From the NCBI GenBank assembly GCA_947504045.1, contig CANNFY010000001.1:434001-498000 (forward strand): a DNA stretch of 64,000 bases. The letters run 5' to 3'. The notes below the pieces were generated by a model. That model saw nothing but the letters and a program-made list of their open reading frames with translations. It was not told the DNA's origin and made no database searches. Positions 55,160-64,000 of this stretch are shown one piece after another (position 1 is the stretch's first letter; each line of letters opens with the position of its first letter). The position numbers were made by a program, and so were the translations under genes. The DNA comes from an uncultured Maribacter sp. (lineage in GTDB: Bacteria > Bacteroidota > Bacteroidia > Flavobacteriales > Flavobacteriaceae).

Positions 55160-56842
55160 TTATTCTTCAGTAATGAGTTCCTTTTTTGTTTCGATAAGTT
55201 TTTTTACCGCTTCTGCGTCTGGCGTTCTGTTTGATGTTGTAGCGGCATCACCATACCAATACACCCCTACGCCATACTCCATATCGCATTTAGTCCAACT
55301 CCAAATTTCCATATCTAACTGTAAAGACGAACCAAAAGGCATACCATCTAAAGCTCGGGTACGTGTTTCTGTACTATATTTTTGGGTATTTCGGGTGCCA
55401 AATTCGGCTTCAGGTTTTCTATTATTTTTATTGTAAACATTACTAGCAGGTTGTGCATGAAATGGATGTTCGTAAAAATCGTTACTCATACCACCCCAAG
55501 AATAACCGTAGTAATCTTCAGTTCCGGTTCCAAAAATGGATGGAAAATCTTCTCCATCTACCCAAATTTTTTCATCACCTTCGCCCCACCATCTTTTTAC
55601 CGGATTCCAAATGGTTAAAGCATCGCCAACATACACACCTTTACCTTTTATAGTAACATAATTCCAATCGGAAAATGGTCTGGTTGAAACTGGATATTCG
55701 CCTCTCCAAGCTGCATTAAAATACATGCTACTTTCGTCCCAACTATAATTGTTAATTGTAGCTTTTAGCTGTAAATCAATAGCCTTTTGGCCTAAATTGA
55801 GTATCGCTATTTTGGCATTTTTTTGATAAGGCATTACCCATCTGCTCGCCATGGTTCCATCTTTACCTACCGTTCTATACCAGCCTTGAAAAGGATTTAA
55901 GCCTACTCCACTACCAAAAAAGTCTCCTATGGGACACCAAACAGTTTCTTGTCCATCGAACTGAATTTTTAAAACCACAGAACGAGTAACCGTAGAGTCT
56001 TTGTAACTGTCTAATTTTAACGATAAATTTCTTACGGCTTTTGTGCCTTCGGGGAGGTTTATAAACTTTTCTTCACCTTGTTTTAAAGTTTCATGTAATT
56101 GCAATGTTTCGCCTTGTTCTTCTATTTTGGGAGTTAACAAAGCTTCTCCTACTGTTTTTATTAATTCCGTTTCTTTCTTAAAATCTTCAACTGTAAACGT
56201 TTTTATTTGGGTTCCTTCTGTATATTCTCTGTAAGTAAATTGATAGAAAAAAGGTTTTTCCGTCACTGTAATTTTACAGCTTTTAGCATACGGAATTGGA
56301 AAAAAGGATACTGCAGAACGTATTGATTTATGTGCAAAAGGAAACGGAAACAGACCTGTTCCGTTTAAAAGCCCTAGCATATTTCCTTCTAGAGTTGGTT
56401 CTTCTGCTCCATCTAAATATATTTTAATAATGCTAGTTGTTGTTGGTTTTTTGGCGTTTAAAAATGGCATCCAAGTACGTACAATTGCACCTGCACCATG
56501 GTGATCCATTAAAACCCATTCTTTTTCTCCATTATTTTCTTCTACACGAATAAAATTTTTGTCGCTTTCTTTAGAGTTAAAATCGTGATTAATAAACCAA
56601 CCAATAGTATCATTTGGTGTTTTTGACGCTCTGTTATAGCTACTTTCTTGCTTTAAACGAAACTCATTTTTTGGGAATTTTGATATAGCTTCGCGATCTA
56701 CCATTTCATTTAATAATGATTCAATTGACACCGTTTCGTCTACTTTTACTTGTGTGCAAGCCGTTAAAACGATACACATTAATAAAACTATCGTTTTAAT
56801 AATATTTTTAAACTCGGTACTTTTTTTGCTTTGTAAATTCAC
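55160..56842 (-). CDS. DUF2961 (GH172-like) glycosidase lipoprotein
   Basis: A 560-residue DUF2961 protein. The hallmark GTGTEDYYGYSWGG is near 438-451, and the Asp/Glu of this segment are candidates for catalysis. Upstream are the WVLMDHHGAGAIVRTWMP segment near 110-127 and the FFGSGVGLNPFQGW segment near 303. Lipobox LTAC (Cys 29). The start is GTG at 56842; no upstream ATG is available. The family, classified as GH172, includes difructose-anhydride and D-arabinofuranose-acting enzymes. Why it sits among fucose and mannose enzymes is unexplained; it may act on an unusual furanose or other branch. Confidence 0.85.
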   Translation of the reverse strand: MNLQSKKSTEFKNIIKTIVLLMCIVLTACTQVKVDETVSIESLLNEMVDREAISKFPKNEFRLKQESSYNRASKTPNDTIGWFINHDFNSKESDKNFIRVEENNGEKEWVLMDHHGAGAIVRTWMPFLNAKKPTTTSIIKIYLDGAEEPTLEGNMLGLLNGTGLFPFPFAHKSIRSAVSFFPIPYAKSCKITVTEKPFFYQFTYREYTEGTQIKTFTVEDFKKETELIKTVGEALLTPKIEEQGETLQLHETLKQGEEKFINLPEGTKAVRNLSLKLDSYKDSTVTRSVVLKIQFDGQETVWCPIGDFFGSGVGLNPFQGWYRTVGKDGTMASRWVMPYQKNAKIAILNLGQKAIDLQLKATINNYSWDESSMYFNAAWRGEYPVSTRPFSDWNYVTIKGKGVYVGDALTIWNPVKRWWGEGDEKIWVDGEDFPSIFGTGTEDYYGYSWGGMSNDFYEHPFHAQPASNVYNKNNRKPEAEFGTRNTQKYSTETRTRALDGMPFGSSLQLDMEIWSWTKCDMEYGVGVYWYGDAATTSNRTPDAEAVKKLIETKKELITEE

Positions 56843-56868
56843 GTGGTAGATATATAGTTTATAGGTTG

Positions 56869-58263
56869 TTAATTTTGGTAGTGTACATCGTCATCTTGTT
56901 GTTTCATCCAATCTTGAATAGCCGTTTTTAATTCCGCTATTCTTGAACCATATTCTGGTTGATTGGCTAGATTATTAAGTTCATAAGGATCTTCATTTAA
57001 ATTGTACAATTCAAATTCTGGTCGTTTTTTATAGCGTTGAACCAAATTACTCGCAGTTTCATCATAACCAGCTTTTTCAAGCCAAGACAGATATATTTGC
57101 CTCACATCTCTATCGGGCATTTTTTTATCTACATAACCATAATCAAACCCATTAATAACACGTACTGCGTACAGGTTATTTGGTGTTAAATTCCAAATCA
57201 ATTTAAATTTTCCGTCAGTTACTGCTCTAGATGCATAATCTGGACCTTCACTACCACTATTGTACAAGAAAAAAGCGTATTCTCGATGTGTATTGGCCTG
57301 TTTATTAATAATTGGCATTAAGCTTTTGCCATCTAGGTTTGTAGGTACTTTTCCTCCTGCTGCGTCTATTAGCGTTGGAAGAATATCGCAATATTGGGCA
57401 ATAGCATTAGTTTCTAATTTTTGATTATATGATTTTGGCCATTTCATTACACAAGCAGACCGCACGCCCCAATCGTAGGTGGTCCATTTTCCACCAGGCA
57501 TACCCGTACCGTTTTCATCAAGAACAATCATAGCTGTATTTTTTTCTAGACCGTTATCTTTTATAAGGTTTCGTGCTTTACCAACTTGCTCGTCAAACGC
57601 TCTAACTTCTGCTAAATATTCACGAAAGTATTTGCGCGTAACGTCAGTATCTACAAGATTATCTGGTAAAATCAGCTCCTCTGCATTCCATAAACTACTA
57701 TCTCCGGCATCCCATGGAGCGTGCGCATTAACAGAGCAAATAAGTAAGCAAAAAGGTTGATTAGGATTGCGCGTAACAAACTCCTTTACGCCGCTCCAAT
57801 CCTCCGGTGCTGGACCTCTAAAACCAACACTTTGTGTAAAACCATCAATAAACTCATACGGATAAACCGATTTTGGTTTAAAATGTCTTTTCCCTGTTAA
57901 TCCCACACGATAGCCTAACTTTTCTAAATGTTGCACAATACTTAGCGTGCCTTTTTTTGTTGCAGCATGGTTAATAGAGCAACCATTTTTTACAGGCATT
58001 AAACCTGTCATTAATTCTGCTCGCGCTGGTGCACAAATAGCTTGAGAAACAAACATGTTGGTAAACTTTATACCTTCGCTTGCCAGTTGGTCGATATTGG
58101 GAGATGTATTGGGATTTGGAGAACCGTAACAACCTAATGTATTGGCGCTAATATCGTCTGCTAATACAATAACAAAATTCGGTTTTTGGTGTTTCTGTGC
58201 GTTAAGCAATGAGCAAAAGCTTAGGAATACTAATAATAAAAATGTTATTCTATTTAGTTTCAT
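56869..58263 (-). CDS. S1 family sulfatase (CAPAR)
   Basis: A 464-residue sulfatase with signal peptide 1-22 (ending LLNAQ). The active-site motif is CAPAR at Cys 77; the metal site begins with LADDISANTLGCYG near 34-47. The overall style is close to iduronate or N-sulfoglucosamine sulfatase-like proteins. It lies between the GH92 gene (upstream, 47 nt) and the DUF2961 gene (26 nt downstream). It is clearly diverged from the other three sulfatases and likely acts on a different sulfate position. Confidence 0.88.
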   Translation of the reverse strand: MKLNRITFLLLVFLSFCSLLNAQKHQKPNFVIVLADDISANTLGCYGSPNPNTSPNIDQLASEGIKFTNMFVSQAICAPARAELMTGLMPVKNGCSINHAATKKGTLSIVQHLEKLGYRVGLTGKRHFKPKSVYPYEFIDGFTQSVGFRGPAPEDWSGVKEFVTRNPNQPFCLLICSVNAHAPWDAGDSSLWNAEELILPDNLVDTDVTRKYFREYLAEVRAFDEQVGKARNLIKDNGLEKNTAMIVLDENGTGMPGGKWTTYDWGVRSACVMKWPKSYNQKLETNAIAQYCDILPTLIDAAGGKVPTNLDGKSLMPIINKQANTHREYAFFLYNSGSEGPDYASRAVTDGKFKLIWNLTPNNLYAVRVINGFDYGYVDKKMPDRDVRQIYLSWLEKAGYDETASNLVQRYKKRPEFELYNLNEDPYELNNLANQPEYGSRIAELKTAIQDWMKQQDDDVHYQN

Positions 58264-58310
58264 GTGGTTGTATTCCTTTTTAGTTTAGTCTCTATTTACT
58301 CTAAATTGAA

Positions 58311-60653
58311 TTAGCCTTTTATTTTTGGTTCTGCTCCCATTTCAAACTCTAAAACACCACCGTTTACAATTTCATCGTGTGTAATGTAATACCTGTCTAA
58401 AGTTTTACTGTTCAATTTGATAGATTGGATATAAATATTTTCTTCTGAATTATTATGAGCTATAATTTTGAAAGTTTTTCCTGAATAATACTTCTTATCC
58501 AATTTTATTTCAGCTTCTGAAAATACCGGACTTGTAATTTGGTATTTATTATCTCCAGGGTTTATAGGATGAATTCCTATTGAAGCTAAAACATACCATG
58601 CCGACATTTGCCCAACATCTTCGTTACCACATAATCCAAAAGCATCCGTTCCATAAGCGTTTTCACAAATTTTACGTGTATACTTTTGTGTTAAATGTGG
58701 CGCATCGGCTTCGTTTAACATAAATGGCACATGATGTACTGGCTCGTTTGGATGATTGTAATAGTTATTCCAAAGAAAATCTTCTGGCGTATTTTCAAAG
58801 AAAGAAATTAACTCATTTTTAAACGCCGCTTCGCCTCCCATAAGTTCTTTTAAACCAGCTATATCATGTGGTACAAACCAACCTTGTTGGTACGGATTAC
58901 TTTCTATACAACCTTGACCGTGTTTTGTTTTTCCTTCCCATGGCAACCAAGTTCCTGTGCTATCTTTAGCTCTAAACCAATTAACCTCATCGTTCCAAAT
59001 ATTCTTATAGTTTTTACTGCGTTTAAAATATTCTTTTGCCACATCTGCTTTTCCTAAAGATTCTGCCATAGTTGCCAAAGCCCAATCGGAATACGCATAT
59101 TCTAAGGTTTTAGAAATGTGTTTATGGGAGTAACCAAGTGCTCCATTACCAGTATTATTTACTGTGTTTAAAGAATAGGTAAACGCTTTTTCTACATCGT
59201 AATTTCGGATGCCTTTTTGGTACGCGTCGTTAATAACCGAAACTGCAGGATTACCCAACATCACTCCAGAATACGAGTTTAACATTTCCCAGCGTGGTAA
59301 ATATTCGCGACCACTTAACTCTGCCATTTGTAATAGCGAGTTAATTTCATCATTAACCAACTCCGGATTAATAATAGTTTGAAGTGGAAATTGTGAACGA
59401 AACACATCCCAACCACTAAAAATGGTGCGGTATGTAAAATCATTAGTTTGATGTATTTTTTTATCTGCTCCAACATAATTTCCGTTGACATCTGAAAAAG
59501 CACGAGGATCGATTAATGTATGATACAACGACGTATAAAAAATAGTTTTTTCTTCATCTGTACCGCCTTCAACCGAAATATTAGAAATAGCATCACTCCA
59601 CAAATCCTTAGCTTCTTGTCTAGTTTTATCAAAATCCCAGTGATTAATGTCGTGCTCTAAATTTTCTTTAGCGCCTTCGATACTTACAAATGAAATTCCA
59701 CTTTTTACTAAAACTTGTTCGCCTGCTTTAGTATCAAAATTGGTGTAAAAGCCTAAATGTTCGCCTTGTAATTCGGTTTTATCGGTATAAATTTTAGCGT
59801 TTTTAATGGCGTCTTGGTAATTGTCTTTACGTATCCAACGCATTTTACGTTTTACATCTGGTAAATCTGCACTCCAAATGCCGTAATCTTTTAAAGGCTT
59901 ACTAAACTGACAATAAAAATATACCACATAATCGGCGTTTCCGGCACCAGCGCCCCAACCACCACCTTCTGGCGGACATTTCATCCAACCTTGAATGGTG
60001 TTTTCGTTTACTATTTTTATGTATTGTTCGGTTGATGTTCCGCCAACTCTACGCGCTAAATCTATTTGCACACGAGAACTATCGCTTTCTGGATAGGTAA
60101 AACGAATAATTCCTGCTCTTGGCGATGAAGTTAGCTCTGTTCGCACCTTGTAATCGTCCATAGTTACTGCATAATATCCTGCTTCTGTAACTTCGGTATC
60201 ATGTGAATATCGCGAACGGTAACCACTTTCTGGGTCTTTTTCAACGCCTCTATTCGTTTGTAATTTTCCTACTGTTGGCGTTACTAAAAAGTTTCCTAAA
60301 TCGCCAAACCAACCAATACCACTCATGTGTGTAAAGCTAAAACCTTCTATAGTAGAATGCTCGTAGGAATATCCAGGGCCGTTATCGCCATCGGAAACCG
60401 TATCTGGGCTTAATTGTACTAAACCAAAAGGTGTTGCCGAACCTGGGAATGTTTTACCAAAACCGTGAGCATCTTTAGACTTTTGTCCGTAGGTAACTGC
60501 GCCAATTATTGGGTCGATATAATCTACCGGCTCTTTTGTATTTTTATCAGCTTCAACCGTTTTGGTAGTTTTTGTTGTAGAACATGCAATAGCCAATAAC
60601 ACACTTAAAACTAAAGTGAAATAGACCGATATTTTTAACCTTTTAATTTTCAT
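58311..60653 (-). CDS. GH92 alpha-mannosidase lipoprotein, second copy
   Basis: A 780-residue GH92 enzyme, lipobox AIACS (Cys about 24). Motifs in order: GLVQLSPDTVSDGDNGPGYSY near 76, GFSFTHMSGIGWFGDLGNF near 104, PNEPVHHVPFML near 602-613, and GNEDVGQMSAWYV near 670. The insert GGGWGAGAGN near 225-234 is not in the other copy. The His/Glu residues of the NEP-HH motif are retained. It cleaves terminal alpha-mannose; the two GH92s of this locus may differ in linkage. It lies 20 nt after a sulfatase gene. Confidence 0.92.
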   Translation of the reverse strand: MKIKRLKISVYFTLVLSVLLAIACSTTKTTKTVEADKNTKEPVDYIDPIIGAVTYGQKSKDAHGFGKTFPGSATPFGLVQLSPDTVSDGDNGPGYSYEHSTIEGFSFTHMSGIGWFGDLGNFLVTPTVGKLQTNRGVEKDPESGYRSRYSHDTEVTEAGYYAVTMDDYKVRTELTSSPRAGIIRFTYPESDSSRVQIDLARRVGGTSTEQYIKIVNENTIQGWMKCPPEGGGWGAGAGNADYVVYFYCQFSKPLKDYGIWSADLPDVKRKMRWIRKDNYQDAIKNAKIYTDKTELQGEHLGFYTNFDTKAGEQVLVKSGISFVSIEGAKENLEHDINHWDFDKTRQEAKDLWSDAISNISVEGGTDEEKTIFYTSLYHTLIDPRAFSDVNGNYVGADKKIHQTNDFTYRTIFSGWDVFRSQFPLQTIINPELVNDEINSLLQMAELSGREYLPRWEMLNSYSGVMLGNPAVSVINDAYQKGIRNYDVEKAFTYSLNTVNNTGNGALGYSHKHISKTLEYAYSDWALATMAESLGKADVAKEYFKRSKNYKNIWNDEVNWFRAKDSTGTWLPWEGKTKHGQGCIESNPYQQGWFVPHDIAGLKELMGGEAAFKNELISFFENTPEDFLWNNYYNHPNEPVHHVPFMLNEADAPHLTQKYTRKICENAYGTDAFGLCGNEDVGQMSAWYVLASIGIHPINPGDNKYQITSPVFSEAEIKLDKKYYSGKTFKIIAHNNSEENIYIQSIKLNSKTLDRYYITHDEIVNGGVLEFEMGAEPKIKG

Positions 60654-60673
60654 GTATACGTATTCTATTTTTG

Positions 60674-62161
60674 TTAGTGTGCCGATGCTTTTTTTGTAAG
60701 ACCCGATTTAAAAATGTCTACATCCACATCGTTTTTCTGAATTTCTCCTGAAGTTGTTCTTCCGTTTTCTACAATTTCAACGAGCTGTGATGTTAGTTTT
60801 TTAACCACTTTTGGATACTTATCATAAACATTTGTAGTTTCTTCCACATCCTTCTTCATATTATACAATTGAATATCTGGATAGTTTTCTTTAATAGCTT
60901 TATTGTCGGTAGGTCCAGACCATCCGCCAGAACCTGGAGTTAATTCTAATTTCCATTTTTTATTACGAATAGAAAATTTTCCGTTTATAGAATGATGCAC
61001 CACTAAATTATAATCGGTTTTCGCTTTTTTGTTTTTAAACATCGGAAGAATGCTGTATGAATCTACACCAGTAGTTTCATTTAAATCTGCACCAACAATT
61101 TCGGCACAAGTAGCCATTAAACTAGTTTGGCAAATTAGTTTATCGTTCTCTGAACCTGCTTCAATAACACCTGGCCATTTTACAATAAACGGAATTCGGT
61201 GACCGCCTTCCCAAATATCCGATTTATACCCTCTAAAATTAGCACTTGGGTAATGCCCAAATTCTTTTTCTAGTTTTCCTGCTTTTGAAACTGGGGCAGA
61301 ACACCCATTATCGCTAGTAAAAAATACAAGCGTATTGTCTTCTATACCATTTTCTTTTAAAGCATCTAAAACACGGCCAACCACAAAATCGGTTTCCATT
61401 ACAAAATCTGCATACGCACCCATACCGCTTTTACCTTGCCAATCTTCAGACGGAACAACCGGACTATGCGGAGAATTTAAAGCCAAATACATAAAAAACG
61501 GCTCATCGGCATCAGCTTCTTTTTCAATATATTCTGTAGCATGATCGCCTAAAAATTGAAGCATTTTAATGGGCTCCATTTTGTCGATTACTTTATCATC
61601 CTTAATAACAGTTTTCATAACTCTAGAGTGGTGAAACCCGATATAAGAATCAAATCCGCGTGATAATGGCCCGTTAGGAACGGTAGAACCAATTGCAGGA
61701 CCAATTACTTTTTTACCATCGTAAACTTCGGCAGGATTGCCTTCATCATCAACAAACTTAAATCCTAAATGCCATTTACCAATTGCGGTAGTTTTATAGC
61801 CTGCTGTTTTAAGCATTTTTGGAACGGTTGTAATATCGTCTGCAATTAAAGGGTCTAACTCATCGCCGCCACTTAAAACCCCTTTTTGTAGTCTTGAACG
61901 CCATGAGTAACGTCCCGTAAGCACCGCATATCTGGATGGTGTACAAACAGCCGATGCCGAATGTGCATCGGTAAACGTCATACCTTCTTTAGCTAAAGCA
62001 TCAACTTCTGGCGTTAGTATTTTTCCTTTTTCTGGGTTTAAGGCTTGGATATCGCCATAGCCTAAATCATCACAAATAATGTAAACAATATTAGGTTTTT
62101 GTTGTGCCGATACTAAACTTGAAATGAATAGCGCTACAAAAAGTATTTTATTTAATTTCAT
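60674..62161 (-). CDS. S1 family sulfatase (CTPSR)
   Basis: A 495-residue sulfatase with a signal peptide (1-19, ending LVSAQ). The formylglycine motif is CTPSR at Cys 73 in the canonical form. Metal-binding CDDLGYGDIQ near 30-39. It resembles the sulfatase at 46380-47957 through most of its length and is its likely paralog. The GH20 gene lies 1 nt upstream and the GH92 20 nt downstream, so all are one transcript. Several G+C-rich lines here (around 61900-62000) are higher than in the paralog. Confidence 0.92.
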   Translation of the reverse strand: MKLNKILFVALFISSLVSAQQKPNIVYIICDDLGYGDIQALNPEKGKILTPEVDALAKEGMTFTDAHSASAVCTPSRYAVLTGRYSWRSRLQKGVLSGGDELDPLIADDITTVPKMLKTAGYKTTAIGKWHLGFKFVDDEGNPAEVYDGKKVIGPAIGSTVPNGPLSRGFDSYIGFHHSRVMKTVIKDDKVIDKMEPIKMLQFLGDHATEYIEKEADADEPFFMYLALNSPHSPVVPSEDWQGKSGMGAYADFVMETDFVVGRVLDALKENGIEDNTLVFFTSDNGCSAPVSKAGKLEKEFGHYPSANFRGYKSDIWEGGHRIPFIVKWPGVIEAGSENDKLICQTSLMATCAEIVGADLNETTGVDSYSILPMFKNKKAKTDYNLVVHHSINGKFSIRNKKWKLELTPGSGGWSGPTDNKAIKENYPDIQLYNMKKDVEETTNVYDKYPKVVKKLTSQLVEIVENGRTTSGEIQKNDVDVDIFKSGLTKKASAH

Positions 62162-62162
62162 A

Positions 62163-64000
62163 TTATTTTAATCTTATCTCTGTTATTTCTCCCAACAGTT
62201 CACCTTTTTTATTGAATAATCCTGCTTTTAATAAAGACTTTGGTACTGCTTTAAAATTTTCGGTATACTTAGTTGCTTCCATTGTTGGGTTGCTACCATC
62301 TAGTGTATAGTAAATATCATAACCAACAGCTTCGGTTTCTAAATACACAATAGCTTTATTATGTAATTGATCTATACCGAAAGCCGGATACACTGTAAAC
62401 AAACTTTTTGCAAAGTTTACACCTTCTTTTTTTAATCTATTAAAGTGTTTAAATTCCAATGCCTTTTGAAAACGCTTCCAGTTTTTCACTTCTGGGTTAC
62501 TCCAAGATACTTCTGCACTTGCCAAAGTTCTTGGGTACAACATATACTCAAAATGTTCTCCTGTTGGTGTAAATTCACCCCATAAACTGGCTTGGTTTCC
62601 TAGTACTCTAGCCGCTTCTTCTTGGGTTAATTCTGCGGGAACAGGTTCGTGATTGTATACTACAGATAAAGGTAATACCGAATTAGGACCTTCTGGCTCC
62701 ATAAAAGTTGGCCCTTGAACTCGGCTTATATAGGAATGTAAATAAGAGGTCATAATAGTTGGATAACCTTCTCTTGGCGCTTGTACTTCTGGGTTATATT
62801 TACCTCTACGCCATGCCATAATGGTTGCTCCAGGAACACCATTACCACTCAACACTTCGTCCCAACCAATCATGGTTTTGTTTTGTTTTTCTACAATTTT
62901 ATGAATACGTTGAATAAAATAACTCTGTAATTCTTCGTAATCTTTTAAACCGTTTTCTTCCATAAGAGCAGCACACATGGCACTTTTTTTCCAATCTTTT
63001 TTGCTACACTCATCGCCACCAATATGTAGATATTTTGACGGAAATAAATCGGCTATTTCTTCAATAACCCCTTCTAAAAATTCATAGGTAAATTCACTTG
63101 CAGGACAAACCGTATTGTTAGGCGCTTTACCACCAACGGCAACTTCAAAATTTACACCAGTAGTATCAATATCCGAGCAAAATAATTCTGGGTACGAAGC
63201 TACCAAAGCTTTACTATGACCAGGAACATCTATTTCTGGAATAATTTCTACATTTCTCGTTTTAGCAAATGCAATAATTTCTTTTAAATCGTCTTGGGTG
63301 TAAAATCCACCAACTGTTTTAGGCTCGCTGGCAGTTGCCGGTTTTCTGCTCCACCAATGATCGTCTCTTTCGGCTCTCCAAGCACCTTTTTCTGTTAGCT
63401 TCGGATATTTTTTAATTTCTACTCTCCAACCTTGGTCGTCGGTTAAATGCAAATGGAACACATTTACTTTGTAAGACGACAATAAATCAATCTGTTTCAT
63501 TACAAACTCTTTAGAATGAAAATGACGCGACACATCCATTAAAACTCCACGCCAACCAAATCTTGGATTATCTGTAATTGTTACATTTGGAAGCTTAATT
63601 TTGGATGTTTTTTCGATAGGAACTATTTGTCGTAAAGTTTGAAATCCATTAAAAAAACCAGCAAAACCTTTTGCTTTCACTATAATTTTTGAATCTGAAA
63701 CGTCTAAAATATAACCTTCTTCTTTTATCGATTTATCTTTTGTTTTTTGAAACGCTATATAATTCGATTTTACTTTAACTTTTCCTGTTTCAACAACAAA
63801 ATCTAAACCTGTTTCAAACTTTAATTTTTCTAAAACATAAGGTTTAAAACTTGATGCCACTTGCTTTGGCATGTAAATTTTAGTGGTATTCGATAAATTA
63901 AACACACCTTCTTTAAACACCACAGATTCTGGTTGCGGAATAAATGTATTTTCTTGTGCTTTTCCTGTTACAGAAAGCAAAATAATGGTTATAAAAATTA
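62163..64000 (-). CDS. GH20 beta-N-acetylhexosaminidase, N-terminus beyond window
   Basis: A GH20 enzyme, partial at the right edge. Codons before 63980 continue in frame with a hydrophobic stretch (IFITIILLSVTGKAQ), so the signal peptide start lies past 64000; the TTG at 63980 is not a start. The N-terminal GH20b domain and the barrel with HIGGDE (catalytic Asp-Glu encoded near 63009-63014) are complete. A short chitobiase-type beta domain closes the chain; no PA14 module, unlike the other GH20. Role: removal of beta-GlcNAc or beta-GalNAc. The sulfatase gene follows at 1 nt. Confidence 0.93.
   Translation of the reverse strand, partial: IFITIILLSVTGKAQENTFIPQPESVVFKEGVFNLSNTTKIYMPKQVASSFKPYVLEKLKFETGLDFVVETGKVKVKSNYIAFQKTKDKSIKEEGYILDVSDSKIIVKAKGFAGFFNGFQTLRQIVPIEKTSKIKLPNVTITDNPRFGWRGVLMDVSRHFHSKEFVMKQIDLLSSYKVNVFHLHLTDDQGWRVEIKKYPKLTEKGAWRAERDDHWWSRKPATASEPKTVGGFYTQDDLKEIIAFAKTRNVEIIPEIDVPGHSKALVASYPELFCSDIDTTGVNFEVAVGGKAPNNTVCPASEFTYEFLEGVIEEIADLFPSKYLHIGGDECSKKDWKKSAMCAALMEENGLKDYEELQSYFIQRIHKIVEKQNKTMIGWDEVLSGNGVPGATIMAWRRGKYNPEVQAPREGYPTIMTSYLHSYISRVQGPTFMEPEGPNSVLPLSVVYNHEPVPAELTQEEAARVLGNQASLWGEFTPTGEHFEYMLYPRTLASAEVSWSNPEVKNWKRFQKALEFKHFNRLKKEGVNFAKSLFTVYPAFGIDQLHNKAIVYLETEAVGYDIYYTLDGSNPTMEATKYTENFKAVPKSLLKAGLFNKKGELLGEITEIRLK

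Noticed and set aside
63978-63980. TTG at 63980 as start of the right-edge GH20
   Set aside because: The hydrophobic signal peptide continues upstream in frame to the window edge, so the gene is truncated and does not begin here.
1-64000. CRISPR array, rRNA operon or insertion sequence
   Set aside because: No regularly spaced repeats, no rRNA-like sequence and no transposase frame were seen. The only long repeats are the two 88-nt units.

Overview
The window comes from an AT-rich member of the Bacteroidota, most likely a marine Flavobacteriaceae. Four things support this. Promoters follow the TTG / TAnnTTTG pattern instead of sigma70, for example upstream of tRNA-Asp, rpsP and serS. A secreted protease carries a type IX secretion C-terminal domain. 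DNA polymerase III alpha has a fused N-terminal proofreading exonuclease. A long sulfatase-rich polysaccharide utilisation locus fills the right end. Species-level identity cannot be read from the sequence.

Region 1 (1 to about 3979) is the end of an integrated mobile element abutting the 3' end of a tRNA-Asp gene. On the minus strand it reads HTH protein, VapE-type ATPase, toprim protein and a charged protein that runs off the left edge, plus a TTG-started membrane protein of unknown role next to the tRNA. No integrase is visible. A GC-rich hairpin (67-134), a cluster of TAGGTA repeats (1309-1487) and a 16-bp palindrome (3051-3066) are candidate cis-acting sites of the element.

Region 2 (4000-41000) is core chromosome: DUF58 protein, trxA, dnaE, rpsP-rimM, a copper-site lipoprotein, trmN6-like methyltransferase, glutaryl-CoA-type dehydrogenase, a metallophosphoesterase/glycosyltransferase/GH1 cluster, a YdeP-type molybdopterin oxidoreductase, GNAT and DUF1801 proteins, mgtE-rsmA-DUF4286-TPR, serS, an HTTM membrane protein, ribF, a T9SS metalloprotease with a coupled lipoprotein, pth, rplY, prs, tRNA-Leu, an aldehyde dehydrogenase and tesB. 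The intergenic regions hold two pairs of small promoter-plus-hairpin units that look like small RNA genes. One pair is an 88-nt near-identical direct repeat flanking the molybdopterin enzyme.

Region 3 (41028-64000, all minus strand) is a polysaccharide utilisation locus continuing past the right edge. In transcription order: GH20, sulfatase, GH92, sulfatase, DUF2961 (GH172-like), GH29 fucosidase, a beta-helix GH141-like protein, GH20, sulfatase, sulfatase; then a beta-barrel protein; then a TIM-barrel-like hydrolase of unrecognised family with a second GH92. The enzymes together suggest a sulfated glycan containing fucose, N-acetylhexosamine and alpha-mannose. No SusC/SusD pair, endo-acting enzyme, regulator or sulfatase-maturating enzyme lies in the window. 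The unassigned hydrolase and the GH172-like member are the parts most likely to hide undescribed chemistry.
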